This document shows positions 34,938 to 43,317 of a stretch of DNA of 64,000 bases, piece after piece. Position numbers and translations under genes: made by a program. This DNA comes from Salinibaculum litoreum (lineage in GTDB: Archaea > Halobacteriota > Halobacteria > Halobacteriales > Haloarculaceae): contig CP046866.1 in the NCBI GenBank assembly GCA_009789175.1, positions 2,976,001 to 3,040,000 on the forward strand. The letters are read 5' to 3'. Positions within the stretch are counted from its first letter, which is position 1; each line of letters starts with the position of its first letter. The notes under the pieces were generated by a model, which was not told where the DNA came from, made no database searches, and saw only the letters and a list, made by a program, of their open reading frames with translations.

Positions 34938-36116
34938 ATGGAGACGACTGCGGCTTTCGCCGGCCTTCGCTGCATCGACTGTGGGACGACCCACGACGCC
35001 GACACCACGCACCGCTGTCCCGACTGTGGCGGGCTCCTCGATGCCACCTACGACGACCTCACGGTCGACACCGACGCTCTCGATGTCGACGGGCGTGAGG
35101 GTCTCGCCGGCTTCGCCGACGTACTGCCAGTCCCGGCCGACGCGCTCGTGACCGCCGGCGAAGCGGGCACGCCGTTGCTTTCCTGTCCCGACCTCGCCGA
35201 CGAACTCGGCGTCGAAACCGTCTACGTCAAAGACGAGGGCGCGAGCACGACCGGCGCGGCCTTCGACCGCGGGATGGCGCTTGCCGTCACTGCCGCCCGC
35301 GAACACGGTGCGACGGATGTGGCTCTCCCCTCGATGGGGAACGGCGGGCAGGCCGCCGCAGCCTACGCCGCCCGCGCTGGCCTCGACTCTCACTCCTTCG
35401 TCCCTTCGCGGACCCCCTTCGTCAACAAGGCCATGGTGAACGTCCACGGCGGTGATATGTCCGTCGTCGGCGGCCGCTTCGCCGACGCCGCCGAGGCATT
35501 CGAGGATGCGATGGCCGACGAAGAGTGGTACTCGGTTGCGCCCTTCGCGAGTCCCTACCGTCACGAGGGGCTGAAGACGCTGGCCTACGAGATTGCCGGG
35601 CAACTGGACTGGACCGCCCCCGACGCCGTCGTCCACCCGACCGGCCACGGGACCGGTGTCGTCGGCCTCCAGAAGGGGTATTCGGAACTCGCCGAGGCAG
35701 GAACCATCGACGACCAGCCACGTCTGTACGCTGCACAGGCTGGTGGCTGTTCCCCCTACGCTACCGCGTGGGCCGAGGGCGAAGCCGAACCGTCCGCGGT
35801 CGACCATCCCGACACTATCGTCGGCCCCCTGGAGATTCCCGACCCTGCAGGCGGGTCGTGGGCCATCGATGCGCTCGAAGCGACCGACGGTGCGGCTGTC
35901 GGCACGCCCGACCAGGACATCCTCGAAGGCGCGACCTCGCTTGCCGAGGCCGGCGTGACGATGGGGGCCTCCGGCGGGGCCGCCTACAGCGGGGCGTTGG
36001 CCCTCGCCGACCAGGGCGCTTTCGACGCCGACGACACCGTCGTCCTCGTGAACCCCACGACCGGCAACAAGGAAGCCGACATCCTCCGCAGCCACCTGAT
36101 GAGCAAGGGTATCTGA
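34938..36116 (+). CDS. Threonine synthase-like fold-type II protein lacking the PLP lysine
   Basis: A 392-residue protein with an N-terminal zinc ribbon (CIDCGTTHDADTTHRCPDC, about 12-30) followed by a PLP fold-type II body: TAGEAGTPLLSCPDLADELG, VYVKDEGASTTGAAFDRG, SMGNGGQAAAAYAARAGL and MGASGGAAYSGALALA. In threonine synthases the cofactor lysine lies in TGSFKDRG; here the aligned stretch is TGAAFDRG, with F109 in its place. The rest of the fold and Gly-rich phosphate loop remain. So it is either a non-catalytic paralogue or uses another lysine. It has a TATA box 29 bp before the start. Confidence 0.8.
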   Translation: METTAAFAGLRCIDCGTTHDADTTHRCPDCGGLLDATYDDLTVDTDALDVDGREGLAGFADVLPVPADALVTAGEAGTPLLSCPDLADELGVETVYVKDEGASTTGAAFDRGMALAVTAAREHGATDVALPSMGNGGQAAAAYAARAGLDSHSFVPSRTPFVNKAMVNVHGGDMSVVGGRFADAAEAFEDAMADEEWYSVAPFASPYRHEGLKTLAYEIAGQLDWTAPDAVVHPTGHGTGVVGLQKGYSELAEAGTIDDQPRLYAAQAGGCSPYATAWAEGEAEPSAVDHPDTIVGPLEIPDPAGGSWAIDALEATDGAAVGTPDQDILEGATSLAEAGVTMGASGGAAYSGALALADQGAFDADDTVVLVNPTTGNKEADILRSHLMSKGI

Positions 36117-36248
36117 CGACGCAGCGTCGGCAGACGACTCACCGGGTGTCTATCGACGGACCAGTAACTGACAGCGTTCTGCTGGCGTATCCGATAAGAG
36201 ACTACTGACTGTGCGACTGCCGACTGTCGGCACGCGAGACCGCTCTCC

Positions 36249-36866
36249 TCAGTCGGCGTGTTGTTTGGCTGTCGTGTAGGCCTCGCGCACCCGTTTGAAC
36301 TCGTCTTCGTCGCCGCCCTGGTCGGGGTGGACCTCCTTGATTTTCCGGCGGTAGGCCCGCTTGACCTCCTCGATGGAGGCGCTGACGGGGACGCCGAGTT
36401 CGGCGAAGGCTGCCTGAATCGGGTCGCGGTCGTCGTTCTCGTTCAACTCGACTTCGGGCGTCTCGAAGGGCAGACGACTGCCCAGCGCGGAGCCGGGCAT
36501 CTCGTGTTCGACCAGAATCGGCTCCGTCTCGCTGCGCTCGATACGGTAGTACGCCTTCGGGTCGAACGTAATCGCCACGTCCCGTTTCGGGAGGTAGAAG
36601 GCGACAGCCTGTCCTCCGACCGGATGGTCTTCGGCGTACTGCTCGTCGATGGCGTCCAGGTAATCCCGAAACTCTACACGCCGACGCGATTCGCCGCCCG
36701 TGTCGTAGCGGTGGTAGTGGCTGCTGGCAGGTAACAGGCGCTCTGCGAGCACGAACGCGAGCGCGACGACACACGTCCCCGCGAGCCCCAGCAAAGCGCC
36801 CGTGACCAGCTCGGGTGGGAGACCTGCAAGCCCCTCCTGTGGCACACTCTCCTCTTCGGTATCCAC
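36249..36866 (-). CDS. Membrane-anchored protein with C-terminal J-domain
   Basis: A 205-residue protein. One membrane helix lies at about 20-42 (ELVTGALLGLAGTCVVALAF), then a soluble region with a haloarchaeal-looking domain (DYLDAIDEQYAEDHPVGGQA, FYLPKRDVAITFDPKAYYRI), and the C-terminal 60 residues are a J-domain: AFAELGVPVSASIEEVKRAY, RRKIKEVHPDQGGDEDEFKR with the HPD tripeptide. J-domains stimulate DnaK ATPase. The location at the C-terminus, with a membrane anchor, suggests recruitment of DnaK to the membrane. It is a single-gene unit. Confidence 0.85.
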   Translation of the reverse strand: MDTEEESVPQEGLAGLPPELVTGALLGLAGTCVVALAFVLAERLLPASSHYHRYDTGGESRRRVEFRDYLDAIDEQYAEDHPVGGQAVAFYLPKRDVAITFDPKAYYRIERSETEPILVEHEMPGSALGSRLPFETPEVELNENDDRDPIQAAFAELGVPVSASIEEVKRAYRRKIKEVHPDQGGDEDEFKRVREAYTTAKQHAD

Positions 36867-36953
36867 GAGTAAGAATCGTCCGCTTTTGCCGGTCTGGTGA
36901 CCGTCACCGCTACGGGCCGGCCGACCGCTGCTGTCCTGCCCGGGGTCGCTGTC

Positions 36954-37706
36954 CTAGCCGATGTACCGGAGGTCCTCGTCGGCCGCCGCTGGCGTCCCCT
37001 GCTCCATCTCCTGTATCTTCCGGACGACTTCCTCCATCTCCTCGGCGCGGTCCTCCAGCGAGCCGAAGCCGACCTCGAAGTCGAGTACGTCCTGCAGCAC
37101 TTCCAGGACGGCCTGTGCGCTTTTGGGGTCGACGAGATAGCCGCTGGTCTCGCCCATCAGACAGGTCGCCGGCACGTCCCGGCGCTCGCCCAGGCCGAGC
37201 AGGAGACCGCTGACGCCGACGATACCCCCGGCGGGTTCGTCGCCGCGGAACGCCACGCCCACCTCTTCGAGTTCGTCTTTCTGACTCTCGGTGTTGGTCG
37301 CCCCGATGACGTCGTACTCCTCGATGAGTTCGCCCGTCGGGACGCCCCCGAGAGCGAAGGCGCGCTCAGCGCCCAACTCCGTGGCCACATCGAGGACGGT
37401 GTCGGCCAGCCCGTAGTGGCCGACGGTGTCCTGTGCCTGGTGGTCACCGGTCAGCACAAGCAGGTCCTGACCGTCGGTCTCGACAGCGTGGAGTTCGATA
37501 CACGCGAGCTGTGTCAGTCCCTCCTCGACGCTGACCTGCGGTGGGAGATGCGTCGAGTAGACCCGTCGGATGAGCTGTCCGTCGCGCTCCTCGACGAGGT
37601 GTTCGGCGGCGAGTTTGCCGACGTGGCCGACGCCGGGCAGTCCCTCGACCAGCACCGGCTCGGAGAGGTCGGGCTCGGCGACCGCTTCGATGTCGAATTC
37701 GTCCAT
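36954..37706 (-). CDS. PAC2 family protein (proteasome assembly chaperone-like)
   Basis: A 250-residue protein. VLVEGLPGVGHVGKLAAEHL (about 18-37), VYSTHLPPQV, LLVLTGDHQAQDTVGHYGLA, LGGVPTGELIEEYDVIGATN and GIVGVSGLLLGLGERRDVPA are the PAC2 domain blocks. In archaea such proteins are found at the end of the L44e-S27e-aIF2alpha-Nop10 cluster, as here, and may chaperone 20S proteasome or ribosome-linked assembly. It has its own TATA-like element (gctcttaagcgg on the minus strand, 37729-37737) inside the 3' end of nop10, so it can be expressed separately. Confidence 0.9.
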   Translation of the reverse strand: MDEFDIEAVAEPDLSEPVLVEGLPGVGHVGKLAAEHLVEERDGQLIRRVYSTHLPPQVSVEEGLTQLACIELHAVETDGQDLLVLTGDHQAQDTVGHYGLADTVLDVATELGAERAFALGGVPTGELIEEYDVIGATNTESQKDELEEVGVAFRGDEPAGGIVGVSGLLLGLGERRDVPATCLMGETSGYLVDPKSAQAVLEVLQDVLDFEVGFGSLEDRAEEMEEVVRKIQEMEQGTPAAADEDLRYIG

Positions 37707-37711
37707 ACCCT

Positions 37712-37894
37712 CTATTCCCGGCTGCGCCGCTTAAGAGCGCGTCGATACTTTCCGTGAGGGTCTTCGGGCGAGAATGGCGCTGGCGCGCTGTTGACCGCTG
37801 TTGCCCCACACTCCGGACACTCCTCGCCGAGCGTGTACACCGGTTGCTCGTGTGTCTCCGCCCAGGCAGAACAGACGAGAATGTCCGATTTCAT
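37712..37894 (-). CDS. nop10: Nop10, H/ACA RNP component
   Basis: A 60-residue RNA-binding protein. It has the family pattern MKSDILVCSAW, then EECPECGATAVNSAPAPFSP EDPHGKYRR in two parts, ending in a basic stretch. The CPECG motif binds zinc with an upstream Cys at residue 8. Nop10 pairs with Cbf5 to guide pseudouridine formation in rRNA. It is 6 bp from the aIF2alpha stop and 5 bp before PAC2, inside the conserved translation cluster. Confidence 0.95.
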   Translation of the reverse strand: MKSDILVCSAWAETHEQPVYTLGEECPECGATAVNSAPAPFSPEDPHGKYRRALKRRSRE

Positions 37895-37900
37895 GGGCCG

Positions 37901-38701
37901 CTACTCGTCGTCTTCGTTGCGCTCGCGGTGGTACTGACCGGTCCCACCGTGTTCGGCGACGGTCGCCTGTGCCCGCTCTGCACTCTCTTCGAGGTGGGCC
38001 TCGGCGGTTTTGTAGTCGGGTGCCTGCACCTCGATGCGGTACTCGGGGGAACCGACGTAGGTCACGTCGAGGTCGACCTCGTCGGGGATGTCGCCGTCAC
38101 CCTCGGCGGCCTGCAGGGCCTGCTTGATGACGTCGACGCCATCGCTGCTGGGGCATTCGAGGTCGACGTAGCCCGTGACGTTGACGTAGGGGACCGAGAC
38201 GTTCTCGCGGGCGGTGTCGACGATGGCTTCTATCTCGTCGTCGTCGAGGTCGGTCTCCTCGAGTGCCTCCGTCCCGTGGATGGCAGCCTGCTCGAAGCCG
38301 TCGTACATCGAGCCAAACGCCGAGAGCAACTCGTTGCCGACGGCAGCGTACTGCTCGTCGGAGATGTCCTCGCCGAAAGCGATACCCATCCAGTTGTCGG
38401 CCTTTTGCTCGTTTTTCCACTCCTGAATCTTGTCCTTGCGCTGGTGGTCGTTGACGTCTTTCAGCGAGAGGTCGATCTGCTGGGCGCTCTCGTCGATATC
38501 GAGCACCTTGGCGACGACCCGCTGGTCGACGTTGACGTGGTCGCGGACGTTTTTGATCCAGCCGGAGGCGACCTCGGAGATGTGACAGAGGCCGCGCTTG
38601 TCTTCGTACTCCAGCAGGTCCACGAACACCCCGAAGTCCTCGATTTCGTCGATGCGCCCGACGACGAGCTCGCCGGGTTCGGGCCAGCCGCTGTATTTCA
38701 T
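37901..38701 (-). CDS. eif2a: Translation initiation factor aIF2 alpha
   Basis: A 266-residue subunit of the aIF2 complex that delivers initiator Met-tRNA. The N-terminal S1 RNA-binding domain is [20 protein letters not shown] to [20 protein letters not shown] (about 10-95), followed by the helical domain and the C-terminal alpha/beta domain ([20 protein letters not shown]). Length matches archaea (about 265). Start overlaps the S27e stop by 4 bp. In this genome region it lies about 5 kb from the initiator tRNA gene. Confidence 0.96.
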   Translation of the reverse strand: MKYSGWPEPGELVVGRIDEIEDFGVFVDLLEYEDKRGLCHISEVASGWIKNVRDHVNVDQRVVAKVLDIDESAQQIDLSLKDVNDHQRKDKIQEWKNEQKADNWMGIAFGEDISDEQYAAVGNELLSAFGSMYDGFEQAAIHGTEALEETDLDDDEIEAIVDTARENVSVPYVNVTGYVDLECPSSDGVDVIKQALQAAEGDGDIPDEVDLDVTYVGSPEYRIEVQAPDYKTAEAHLEESAERAQATVAEHGGTGQYHRERNEDDE

Positions 38702-38871
38702 CGGGCCTCGACGGTCTCGATGACCTCGCCCTCGATATCGGCCTTGCCGCCGGTGGGTCGGGCCAGGGTGTGCCCACAGACCGCACAGTCGACGGCCGTC
38801 GCAGCCTTCTCGAAGACGGTCTGTTCGTTCTCACAGTCCGGGCAGACGATAGTGTGGAAGCTTCCTGCCAT
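38698..38871 (-). CDS. rps27e: 30S ribosomal protein S27e
   Basis: A 57-residue zinc-binding ribosomal protein with the four-Cys finger: [20 protein letters not shown] then [20 protein letters not shown]. The ATG at 38871 begins MAGSFHTI, the correct length for archaeal S27e. It lies 2 bp after the L44e stop and overlaps aIF2alpha by 4 bp. Confidence 0.96.
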   Translation of the reverse strand: MAGSFHTIVCPDCENEQTVFEKAATAVDCAVCGHTLARPTGGKADIEGEVIETVEAR

Positions 38872-38873
38872 GA

Positions 38874-39155
38874 TTACTCCTGGAAGGTGAGCCGGCCAGC
38901 ACGCCAGCCTTCGCGCTGATGTGCCTTGCCACACTCGCCACAGCGGTATTTCAGCTGGGTCTTCTTCGTGGGTTTGTCCCCACCGGGCACCTTCGAGAAC
39001 TTACCGTCGTTCCCGATACCCGAGCGGCGCTCGCGCTGGCGGTCGTTGACCTTCTTCATACCCGAGGAGCGGCCCGAACGGACCTTCTCGACCTCGTGTT
39101 CGTGGTGTTCGTTGCAGTGCGGACAGTACGTGTTCATCCGGCGTGGCATCTCCAT
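38874..39155 (-). CDS. rpl44e: 50S ribosomal protein L44e
   Basis: A 93-residue zinc-binding ribosomal protein. It starts [20 protein letters not shown], then [20 protein letters not shown] and ends with the second Cys pair [19 protein letters not shown]. The length and motifs match archaeal L44e. It is first in the L44e-S27e-aIF2alpha-Nop10-PAC2 operon, with a TATA box at about 39189-39197 giving a leader of about 10 nt. Confidence 0.96.
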   Translation of the reverse strand: MEMPRRMNTYCPHCNEHHEHEVEKVRSGRSSGMKKVNDRQRERRSGIGNDGKFSKVPGGDKPTKKTQLKYRCGECGKAHQREGWRAGRLTFQE

Positions 39156-39188
39156 AGATATCGACCTTGCGGCGCTGTTAGATAGCGG

Positions 39189-39197
39189 TGCTTAAAA
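39189..39197 (-). promoter_or_regulatory. TATA box of the L44e operon
   Basis: On the minus strand gttttaagc (centred about 39192) lies about 37 bp before the L44e ATG, predicting a short leader. It is the only good promoter for the whole translation cluster. Confidence 0.6.
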
Positions 39198-39353
39198 CCC
39201 GTACGGTTCGCCGACCACGTGTCTTGCCTGTGGTTGTCACACGCGAGCCCCGGAACTGGCCCAACGTCGTCCGCCCGTACAGAGGCGCCTGCGCACGGTT
39301 GTGTGCGAGCGACTGTCACCGTGGTCAATTACAGGTTTCACACCGCGATGGGT

Positions 39354-39497
39354 TCACAGGCCGATAACGTCGTCGAGGTCCATGTCCTCGACGTGGCCGC
39401 CACAGACGGCACACTCCTCGATATAATCGGGGCCGACGGCACCAGCGACGTGTGCGTTTCCACAGTCCGTACAGACGAGTGCTTCTGCATCGATCAT
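39354..39497 (-). CDS. Small zinc-finger protein (47 aa)
   Basis: Reads MIDAEALVCTDCGNAHVAGA then VGPDYIEECAVCGGHVEDMD and ends DDVIGL. Two CxxC pairs 21 residues apart make one zinc site. It is acidic and of the size of haloarchaeal zinc-finger micro-proteins. A TATA-like cataaaaca on the minus strand near 39526-39534 lies about 33 bp upstream. The precise function is unknown. Confidence 0.68.
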   Translation of the reverse strand: MIDAEALVCTDCGNAHVAGAVGPDYIEECAVCGGHVEDMDLDDVIGL

Positions 39498-39564
39498 GCG
39501 AGTTGGTTCTGACACGCCCCCGACAAGTGTTTTATGACTACTTCGACAGCGTGACTTGACCTGG

Positions 39565-39738
39565 CTACTGGCCGAGTTCGTATCCTTCGAACAGTATGTA
39601 CGCGACGCCGATAAGCACATAGACGAACCCGAGGGCCGCAAAAACCCAGTCCTCCTGCATGATTCCCGTCCCCGTCTGAATAAGTCCCAGGGCGACCATG
39701 GCAAGACCGATGAGTTTTCTGAGCCGCGTCTTTTCCAT
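39565..39738 (-). CDS. Small two-helix membrane protein (57 aa)
   Basis: Reads MEKTRLRKLIGLAMVALGLI then QTGTGIMQEDWVFAALGFVY and VLIGVAYILFEGYELGQ. Two hydrophobic helices (about 9-25 and 31-50) are joined by a short acidic loop. It has a basic start and clean stop. The family is unknown to me. Confidence 0.6.
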   Translation of the reverse strand: MEKTRLRKLIGLAMVALGLIQTGTGIMQEDWVFAALGFVYVLIGVAYILFEGYELGQ

Positions 39739-39907
39739 GTATAATCGTAATCGCGCCTCGAAATGAAATGTTTCCCATCTCTCCGGGCCCCGAGAGCTCG
39801 CAGTAGCCTGCTATCGTGATGGGTTTTCTCATGGTGGCGAGGAGGGTGTCCCGGGCGCGAAAAGGCGGTCCGAAGTCCCTAAGTGCACATCTTGCGAACG
39901 GCCAGAT

Positions 39908-40165
39908 ATGCAAAAGCTCATCATCCACGGGGACCCCGGCATTCGGAAAGGTGCCGTCATCGAGTACGACGACGAGGAGTGGGTCTGTTTCAGCATCCAC
40001 CGGCAGGGCGACTGGCACGGTCCTGACCGACCACAGCTGTGGTGTACCATCGGCAAACCCGACGAGAAGGACACCTACGACCGCCGTGAGTACATCCCGA
40101 ACCACCTCGATGTCGACGATATCGACGCTGACGCCGTCGATGTCGTCCGCGCTCGCGCCGAGTAA
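39908..40165 (+). CDS. HAH_0734-type haloarchaeal conserved protein
   Basis: An 85-residue protein starting MQKLIIHGDPGIRKGAVIEY with IHRQGDWHGPDRPQLWCTIG in the middle and acidic tail. I recall this pattern as the HAH_0734 family, a short haloarchaeal conserved protein of unknown function; that identification is from memory. A TATA-like element (tccctaagtgc, about 39877) lies 27 bp before the ATG. Confidence 0.7.
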   Translation: MQKLIIHGDPGIRKGAVIEYDDEEWVCFSIHRQGDWHGPDRPQLWCTIGKPDEKDTYDRREYIPNHLDVDDIDADAVDVVRARAE

Positions 40166-40185
40166 GACGACTGCGGTCTCCGTTC

Positions 40186-42459
40186 CTACCCGGACTCCTC
40201 GACCCGATAGATTGTCACGTTCTCGAACTTCTTCTCGACAGTGACGCCGGGGACGTTCTCGACGGTTAGCTCACCGTAGCGTGCCCGCTCGGCTGGTCCG
40301 ACGTAGATATACTCCACGTCGTAGTGCGTCAGCAGGTCGCGCTGATAGCCCTGATTCTCGTGGGTGTAGATGTCTTTGACCTTCTCCAGCCGGAGTCGGT
40401 AGGGGTCGTCCCCGCGGTACTGTGACTCGTGGTGCCAGCCCAGCACTGTCGACACGCCAGTCAGGCTCGCCGGCGCGGAGGAGCCACGGCCCCGGTCGGC
40501 ATCCCAGACGTATCCGCCCGGCGCGGCGGTGACGATTGTCGGCTGGCCCGCCTGCTGGTCGAGCCACCGAATCGCCTCGGCCTCGCGGGGGTACTGGTAC
40601 TCCAGGTAGGCCGTCGCATCGAGCGTTCGCCCCTCCGCCTGGACTGCCGGGCCGGGGTTGCTCTGGTGGGCCGGAAGTGCGAAGACGGCGTACAGACTCG
40701 TGGTCACGACGAGCACGGCCACGAGTGCGCGGCCGCCGAGTGCCAGCCGTTCGCGGTTGGCAGCGAGCAACTCGGCAGGCCATCCCGTCGCCAGCCGCGC
40801 CCCGAGTGCGCCAGCGCCCAGCGCCCAGAACAGCCACACCTGCGCGTACGGCTTGAAGATGGTGTTGAACCGCTCGCCTTCGACGGTTATCAGTTCGACC
40901 AGCAGGAGGATGCCCGCGCCGGCGACGACCAACAGAAGCGGGAAGCCAGTGTCCTCTTGCGTGCGCAGGAGCCACCACCCACCAACGACGAGCGGCCCGA
41001 CAAGTCCCAGCGCAGGGAAGCCGAGGACGAACGCCACCAGCAGGACGACTGCGCCGGTGTAGTACAGAAAGGAGGGACGGCTGAGCTGGCCGCCACAGCG
41101 CCGTGCCAGCGCGACCGCAAAGACGGCGAGGAACGCGCCGTGGATGACCAGCAGCGGCCCCAGGGGCGAGTGGGCGTACCAGCGCGTCACCGTCCGGCCC
41201 GGCCCTTCGAGGACGGCTCCCAGCCAGAACGGGAGCGTCCAGATGACCCCCGCCGCGAGCACTGCGACCGCACTGGCGAGCCCGAACCCGACCCTGCGGA
41301 CCTCCTCGCGGAACCAGTCCGCCTGCGGGCCGACCCGGTCCCGGTAGCCCGCCGGCAACAGCGTGGCGGGGTCCGCCGGGGCAAGCGCGACGGCGAGGGT
41401 GAGGAGTCCACCGACGGTGGGGAACGACCAGATGCTCGTCAGTCCGACGACTCCGGCGACCGGTGTCAGGGCGGCCAGGACGGCCAGCCGTTTCCGTCGA
41501 CTCTCGGCCGGCAGCCGGTAGTACGCCAGTGCGAGGCCGACCACCAGCAGGAGGAACGGCTGGGCCATCATGTGGGCGTGGAGGTCGCCGTTGAGCCACG
41601 CAAAGAGGGGGAACTCCGTGGCCGCCTGTGCGGAGTCGGGCACGCTCGGGTCCGTCGGGAGGACGCGACTCGCGTCGAAGTAATAGAAGTCACCGGGGGA
41701 CCACTCGGTGATGCCCCGTTCGGTTCCCGTGAGGCCGACGAGCCAGCCGTCGACGGGTCCCGGCAGCCCCCAGACCAGCACGCGGACGAGCGTTTCGAGG
41801 TTCCCCGCGATACCGACGAAGAAGGCACCCAGCCCGGCCGCGAGTCGCCGGGGCGCCCTGGTGCCCTCGACCAGCGAGCCGGCCAGCCCGTAGGCGGCGG
41901 CGACGAGCGTCCCGAAAAAGCCCGCGAGCGCGAGGTTGTACGCGTAGCGCGCGGCGGTGTCGGTGAGTGTTCCCAGCAGCACCGTCAGCATGTGCCCGCC
42001 GTAGTAGTACCGCATCGGCTCGCCGGCAAACCACATGTCCTCGGGTGGGAGCTGTCCCGACCGCTCCAGCGTTCGGAGCAGGCCGAAATCGAGGAACTTC
42101 TCGCCGATGGCAAGCGGCAGCGGCGCAGCAGCGGGAGTCAGCGACCGAATCCAGATGACGAGGCCAAAGGCCAGCACGAAGACGCCTGCCACCTCGGCGT
42201 AGGCCCGCAAATCCAGTTCGACGACCCGGACCGACAGCGCAGACCCTACCGCAAGCACCGCGAGGCCGGCAAGCACTGCGGGCAGGCCGAAGGCGAACTG
42301 GCCGACGAGATAGCCGACGATGCCGAGCACAGCGAGCGCGAGCGGGATGGCCAGCCCGGCGTCGGCACTCTCGGGCAACAGCCACGTCGCGATCGGGAGT
42401 GCGGCGAGGCCGAGCAACAGGAACGTAGCCACCCAGATGACGACGAGGCCGACTTCCAT
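40186..42459 (-). CDS. DUF2298 polytopic membrane protein (putative glycan transferase)
   Basis: A 757-residue protein with about a dozen or more membrane helices. DUF2298 landmarks include FLDFGLLRTLERSGQLPPED, WFAGEPMRYYYGGHMLTVLL, FPLFAWLNGDLHAHMMAQPF and ERFNTIFKPYAQVWLFWALG. The last 120 residues are an extracytoplasmic domain with QYRGDDPYRLRLEKVKDIYT. The DLHAHM motif and YYY/GGH region are thought to be in the catalytic loop of GT-C-like enzymes; transfer of a lipid-linked sugar is inferred. It diverges from the GT2/GtrA pair, forming a glycan locus. Confidence 0.85.
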   Translation of the reverse strand: MEVGLVVIWVATFLLLGLAALPIATWLLPESADAGLAIPLALAVLGIVGYLVGQFAFGLPAVLAGLAVLAVGSALSVRVVELDLRAYAEVAGVFVLAFGLVIWIRSLTPAAAPLPLAIGEKFLDFGLLRTLERSGQLPPEDMWFAGEPMRYYYGGHMLTVLLGTLTDTAARYAYNLALAGFFGTLVAAAYGLAGSLVEGTRAPRRLAAGLGAFFVGIAGNLETLVRVLVWGLPGPVDGWLVGLTGTERGITEWSPGDFYYFDASRVLPTDPSVPDSAQAATEFPLFAWLNGDLHAHMMAQPFLLLVVGLALAYYRLPAESRRKRLAVLAALTPVAGVVGLTSIWSFPTVGGLLTLAVALAPADPATLLPAGYRDRVGPQADWFREEVRRVGFGLASAVAVLAAGVIWTLPFWLGAVLEGPGRTVTRWYAHSPLGPLLVIHGAFLAVFAVALARRCGGQLSRPSFLYYTGAVVLLVAFVLGFPALGLVGPLVVGGWWLLRTQEDTGFPLLLVVAGAGILLLVELITVEGERFNTIFKPYAQVWLFWALGAGALGARLATGWPAELLAANRERLALGGRALVAVLVVTTSLYAVFALPAHQSNPGPAVQAEGRTLDATAYLEYQYPREAEAIRWLDQQAGQPTIVTAAPGGYVWDADRGRGSSAPASLTGVSTVLGWHHESQYRGDDPYRLRLEKVKDIYTHENQGYQRDLLTHYDVEYIYVGPAERARYGELTVENVPGVTVEKKFENVTIYRVEESG

Positions 42460-42520
42460 TACGCGTGGGACGTTGCCCGCTGGTGATACGTTTTCCGGAC
42501 TGGATGGGACAAGCCGAACT

Positions 42521-42530
42521 GCTTTTAATC
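42521..42530 (+). promoter_or_regulatory. TATA box of the GT2-GtrA pair
   Basis: gcttttaatc is centred about 27 bp before the ATG at 42553, consistent with leaderless transcription of the two overlapping genes. Confidence 0.6.
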
Positions 42531-42552
42531 AGCGCGGCGGTGCGTTAAGACG

Positions 42553-43317
42553 ATGACGACTGCCGTCGGACTGGTGGTCCCCGCCTACCATCCTGACGTC
42601 GACCACCTGGCGGCGTACGTTCGCTCGCTACAGGAGCAACTGGACCTCGCCACGGTCCGCATCGAACTCGACGCCGTCACTGACGGGATACCGCCCGCTC
42701 TCGCCGCCCTCGATGCCGAAATCAACGCCGTCCCCTACCGCCGGGGCAAGGGCGCGGCCATCACCGCCGGCTTCGAGGCGCTGTCGACAGACGTGCTGGC
42801 ATTTGCCGACGCCGACGGTGCGACACCGACTTCCTCCATCGGCGATGTCCTCGCACCGGTCCACAACGGCGATATCGACCTCGCGGTCGGGTCGCGCCGT
42901 CACCCCGAGGCGTCCGTCGAGAGCCACCAGACCGTCGCTCGTCGGTACATGGGCGATGGGTTCGCGTGGCTGGCCCGCCAGATGCTCGCCGTCGACCTCT
43001 ACGACTTCCAGTGTGGCGCGAAGGCCATCGACGCGAGCGCGTGGGACGTCGTCCGGGACCACCTCTACGAACCGGGATTCGCGTGGGACGTGGAACTGAT
43101 TGCTATCGCGGGGGCGCTGGAGCTCACTATCGAGGAGGTGCCCGTCGAGTGGCACGACCAGCCGGGGTCGACGGTGTCGCCGCTCCGGGATTCCCTGCAG
43201 TTTGCCCGCGCGCTCGTGACCGCTCGCCACCGCGGGAAACGCCTCAGTGACAGCCGCCTGCACGCGGCAATCGCCGCCCGGCGCGAGGAGTCCCCGGCGC
43301 TGGTCGAGGAGCAATGA
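42553..43317 (+). CDS. Family 2 glycosyltransferase (dolichyl-phosphate hexose synthase-like)
   Basis: A 254-residue GT-A fold enzyme. It opens TTAVGLVVPAYHPDVDHLAA; the Mg2+/nucleotide motif is FADADGATP (DAD, near residue 84), and NAVPYRRGKGAAITAGFEAL precedes it. IDLAVGSRRHPEASVESHQT, then DFQCGAKAID and GFAWDVELIAIAGALELTIE, match dolichyl-phosphate mannose/glucose synthases. No membrane helix is seen in this gene. It overlaps a GtrA gene by 4 bp, and GtrA-like proteins often partner such enzymes as flippases or regulators. Confidence 0.88.
   Translation: MTTAVGLVVPAYHPDVDHLAAYVRSLQEQLDLATVRIELDAVTDGIPPALAALDAEINAVPYRRGKGAAITAGFEALSTDVLAFADADGATPTSSIGDVLAPVHNGDIDLAVGSRRHPEASVESHQTVARRYMGDGFAWLARQMLAVDLYDFQCGAKAIDASAWDVVRDHLYEPGFAWDVELIAIAGALELTIEEVPVEWHDQPGSTVSPLRDSLQFARALVTARHRGKRLSDSRLHAAIAARREESPALVEEQ

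Noticed and set aside
40429-42486. Long plus-strand open frame opposite the DUF2298 gene
   Set aside because: It is the antisense shadow of a GC-rich membrane-protein gene, rich in Arg, Gln and Asp with no family motif, and it has no promoter.
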